Part shown: one piece after another, positions 62,309 through 64,000 of the stretch
Position numbering within the stretch: position 1 is the stretch's first letter
How the letters are laid out: the number at the start of each line of letters is the position of its first letter
NCBI RefSeq assembly: GCF_002900095.1
Contig: NZ_LLKN01000002.1
Coordinates: 1,984,001-2,048,000, forward strand
Direction: 5' to 3'
Source of the DNA: Salegentibacter mishustinae
GTDB taxonomy: Bacteria; Bacteroidota; Bacteroidia; Flavobacteriales; Flavobacteriaceae
Length of the DNA: 64,000 nt
Translations under genes and position numbers: made by a program
The notes under the pieces: generated by a model
What the model saw: the letters and a program-made list of their open reading frames with translations, nothing else
Told to the model about the DNA's origin: nothing
Database searches by the model: none

Positions 62309-63427
62309 CTAGTTGTTGAGCATTACCGGCATAACCAGCATTGTAATTTTTTCTCCCGGGTCTAACCCATCTACAGGAGTTAAAATTCCAGCCCGGTTCG
62401 GCAGACTCATTTCCAGTTGAACTTCATCTGAAGTTAAATTATTCAACATTTCTGTAAGAAAACGAGAATTAAAACCAATTTGCATATCGTCTCCCTGGTA
62501 AGAACAGGTTAAACGCTCTTCGGCTTTATTACTGTAATCTACATCTTCTGCAGAAATATTTAATTCGGCACCGGCGATTTTTAATCTTACCTGGTGCGTA
62601 GTTTTATTAGAGAAAATAGAAACCCTACGAACTGAACTCAAAAACTGGTTGCGCTCAATAGTTAATTTATTCGGATTTTCTTTTGGAATTACCGCTTCGT
62701 AATTAGGATATTTCCCGTCTATTAAACGACAAACTAATTGCGTATCATCAAAAGTGAATTTCGCATTAGAATCGTTGTATTCTATAAGCACTTCACTTTC
62801 GCTACCGGCCAAAATCCCCTTTAAAAGGTTTAGTGGCTTTTTGGGCATAATAAAGTCTGAAGCCTGAGAAGCAGTAACATCTTCACGCTGATACTTTACT
62901 AATTTATGTGCATCAGTCGCTACAAAAGTTAAACCTTCAGTAGTAAATTGAAAGAAAACCCCGCTCATTACCGGACGAAGATCGTCGTTTCCTGAAGCAA
63001 AAATGGTTTTGCTAATCGCGGTAGCTAAAATATCACCTTCTAAAACAGTGCTGCTAGGATCTTCCAATTCCACAGGATTTGGAAACTCCTCCCCATCGGC
63101 ATAAGCAAGTGCGTATTTACCGTGATTAGAGCTTAATTCTATAGTGTTGTTATCTTCAGCAACAAAAGTTAAGGGCTGCTCCGGGAAGGTTTTTAGCGTA
63201 TCTAAAAGCAATTTTGCAGGAACCGCTATTTTTCCTTCGGAATCTGATTCTACCTTAAGTTTAGCAGACATTGTAGTTTCAAGATCTGAGGCAGAAACAG
63301 TAAGCTCGTCCTGCTTAAGATCGAATAAAAAGTTGTCTAAAATTGGAAGGGTGTTGGTGTTGTTAATAACCCCACCCAATATCTGAAGCTGTTTCAGCAA
63401 ATAACTGCTGGATACAATAAATTTCAT
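62309..63427 (-). CDS. dnaN: DNA polymerase III subunit beta (sliding clamp)
   Basis: The 372-residue protein has the three-fold clamp domains: MKFIVSSSYLLKQLQILGGV, TVSASDLETTMSAKL, DDLRPVMSGVFFQF, FVATDAHKLVKY, CRLIDGKYPNYEAVIP and the C-terminal LVMPVML-type end. It forms a dimeric ring that tethers polymerases and repair enzymes to DNA. It is not next to dnaA here, which is common in Bacteroidota. Length is normal. Confidence 0.97.
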   Translation of the reverse strand: MKFIVSSSYLLKQLQILGGVINNTNTLPILDNFLFDLKQDELTVSASDLETTMSAKLKVESDSEGKIAVPAKLLLDTLKTFPEQPLTFVAEDNNTIELSSNHGKYALAYADGEEFPNPVELEDPSSTVLEGDILATAISKTIFASGNDDLRPVMSGVFFQFTTEGLTFVATDAHKLVKYQREDVTASQASDFIMPKKPLNLLKGILAGSESEVLIEYNDSNAKFTFDDTQLVCRLIDGKYPNYEAVIPKENPNKLTIERNQFLSSVRRVSIFSNKTTHQVRLKIAGAELNISAEDVDYSNKAEERLTCSYQGDDMQIGFNSRFLTEMLNNLTSDEVQLEMSLPNRAGILTPVDGLDPGEKITMLVMPVMLNN

Positions 63428-63626
63428 CGGCTTTGTGATTAATTAGAAATCATTACAAATATATTTTAATCTGTTAAAAATAAAGCTTGTGCCGACGAGT
63501 TTTTATTAACATCAAAAACAAAAATTTATGAAGCAAACTACTATAAAACAGACACTTACAACGAATAATCTTTTTAAGATTGTTAATATGTTGATTTTAT
63601 TTCCTGAAAATTGAAGTCTAAGAAAG

Positions 63627-63998
63627 CTATTTTAGGTATTTCCTTTTTCTGAAATAATTAAATCCGAAAGCGAAAAGTCCCAGGATAACTAAAGGAAGAA
63701 CAATATTAATCATCTGCCATTTTTCTCGCTCATCAGCAGTTTTTCGATCGTCCAGGAATGCGATATTTATTTCCTTGCTGCGAATATCTATAAGTCCGCT
63801 GTCATCAAGCATATAATTTACAGCATTTAGTAAAAATTCTTTATTTCCATAAGTATTCCCCGTGTAGCGTTCAAGCCCCAGTTCTAAAGGCTTTCCGCGC
63901 TGTACTTCATTTTTAATCACATCTCCATCTGAAATTACCAGCATTTTGGTTTCTTCACTTTGGTCTAAAGGCTTTTCAATTTCAAATGGTTTGATCCT
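63627..63998 (-). CDS. gldG: GldG, gliding-motility ABC transporter component, C-terminal fragment
   Basis: The frame is open from the right window edge to TAG (complement of 63627-63629), so the start lies outside. The visible 123 residues have KMLVISDGDVIKNEV, NTYGNKEFLLNAVNYMLDD and the C-terminal membrane helix INIVLPLVILGLFAFGFNYFRKRKYLK-like (about the last 25). This is the end of the GldG substrate-binding-like protein, which works with GldA and GldF in Bacteroidota gliding motility. The 199 bases between it and dnaN hold no gene. Confidence 0.85.
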   Translation of the reverse strand, partial: RIKPFEIEKPLDQSEETKMLVISDGDVIKNEVQRGKPLELGLERYTGNTYGNKEFLLNAVNYMLDDSGLIDIRSKEINIAFLDDRKTADEREKWQMINIVLPLVILGLFAFGFNYFRKRKYLK

Positions 63999-64000
63999 AT

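Noticed and set aside
1-64000. CRISPR array, rRNA or tRNA genes, including a tRNA att site
   Set aside because: No repeat-spacer pattern or tRNA cloverleaf was recognised by eye, and the att repeat falls in mnmE, not in a tRNA gene. A tRNA scan was not possible here.

Overview
The window looks like chromosome from a marine-type member of the Flavobacteriaceae (Bacteroidota). It is AT-rich and carries SusC/SusD outer-membrane proteins, FecR anti-sigma factors of the Bacteroidota type, the 3' end of the gliding gene gldG, DUF4494, DUF4870 and DUF6435 proteins, and a TAnnTTTG-type promoter box. The genus cannot be fixed from sequence alone. No rRNA, tRNA or CRISPR array was seen.

Left chromosomal flank (1-13330). 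This holds the end of an aldose-1-epimerase-like gene, a tiny basic protein, a DUF4494 protein, a membrane glycosyltransferase, a DUF6435 protein and a 1498-residue protein made of two fused UvrA-like halves. After these come a minus-strand operon (TlpA-type thioredoxin, a two-helix membrane protein, three unannotated 51-56 residue membrane peptides), a membrane-anchored MutS-like ATPase, an exported NTF2-like protein, and a translationally coupled membrane protein / XRE repressor pair.

Integrated island (13331-60344, about 47 kb). A perfect 20-bp direct repeat lies at 13331-13350 and at 60325-60344. The right copy is the last codons and stop of mnmE (FCIGK-stop). A tyrosine recombinase gene sits just inside the right end, and paired AGGTACA arm-type motifs with the same 11-bp spacing occur inside both ends. 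From right to left the island contains: (a) integrase plus a membrane protein; (b) an eleven-gene minus-strand nutrient locus: ECF sigma, FecR, SusC with an STN signalling domain, SusD, three surface lipoproteins or hydrolases, a lipoprotein glutamate racemase, an N-acyl-D-amino-acid deacylase, gamma-glutamyltransferase and a DadA-like dehydrogenase, which together suggest uptake and breakdown of gamma-glutamyl or D-amino-acid polymers; (c) a lipoprotein of the EreA/ChaN-like fold; (d) a mobilization and replication core: excisionase-type HTH, VapE-like helicase, Toprim primase, MobC-like protein, relaxase, with an oriT-like hairpin and iteron-like repeats; (e) an SRAP protein and a lipoprotein; (f) a defence block on the minus strand: zinc-ribbon PD-(D/E)XK protein, hsdR, hsdM, hsdS, a GIY-YIG protein, a Septu-like ATPase + HNH pair, McrB and McrC; (g) a giant beta-helix-like membrane protein and a decayed XRE regulator at the left end.

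The Septu-like ATPase gene is split by a 1211-bp IS3-family element (24594-25804) with a CTTT target duplication. Removing the IS and one CTTT copy restores a single 620-residue reading frame, so the insertion looks recent.

Right chromosomal flank (60325-64000): mnmE, a REP-like hairpin, a DUF4870 membrane protein, dnaN and the 3' end of gldG.
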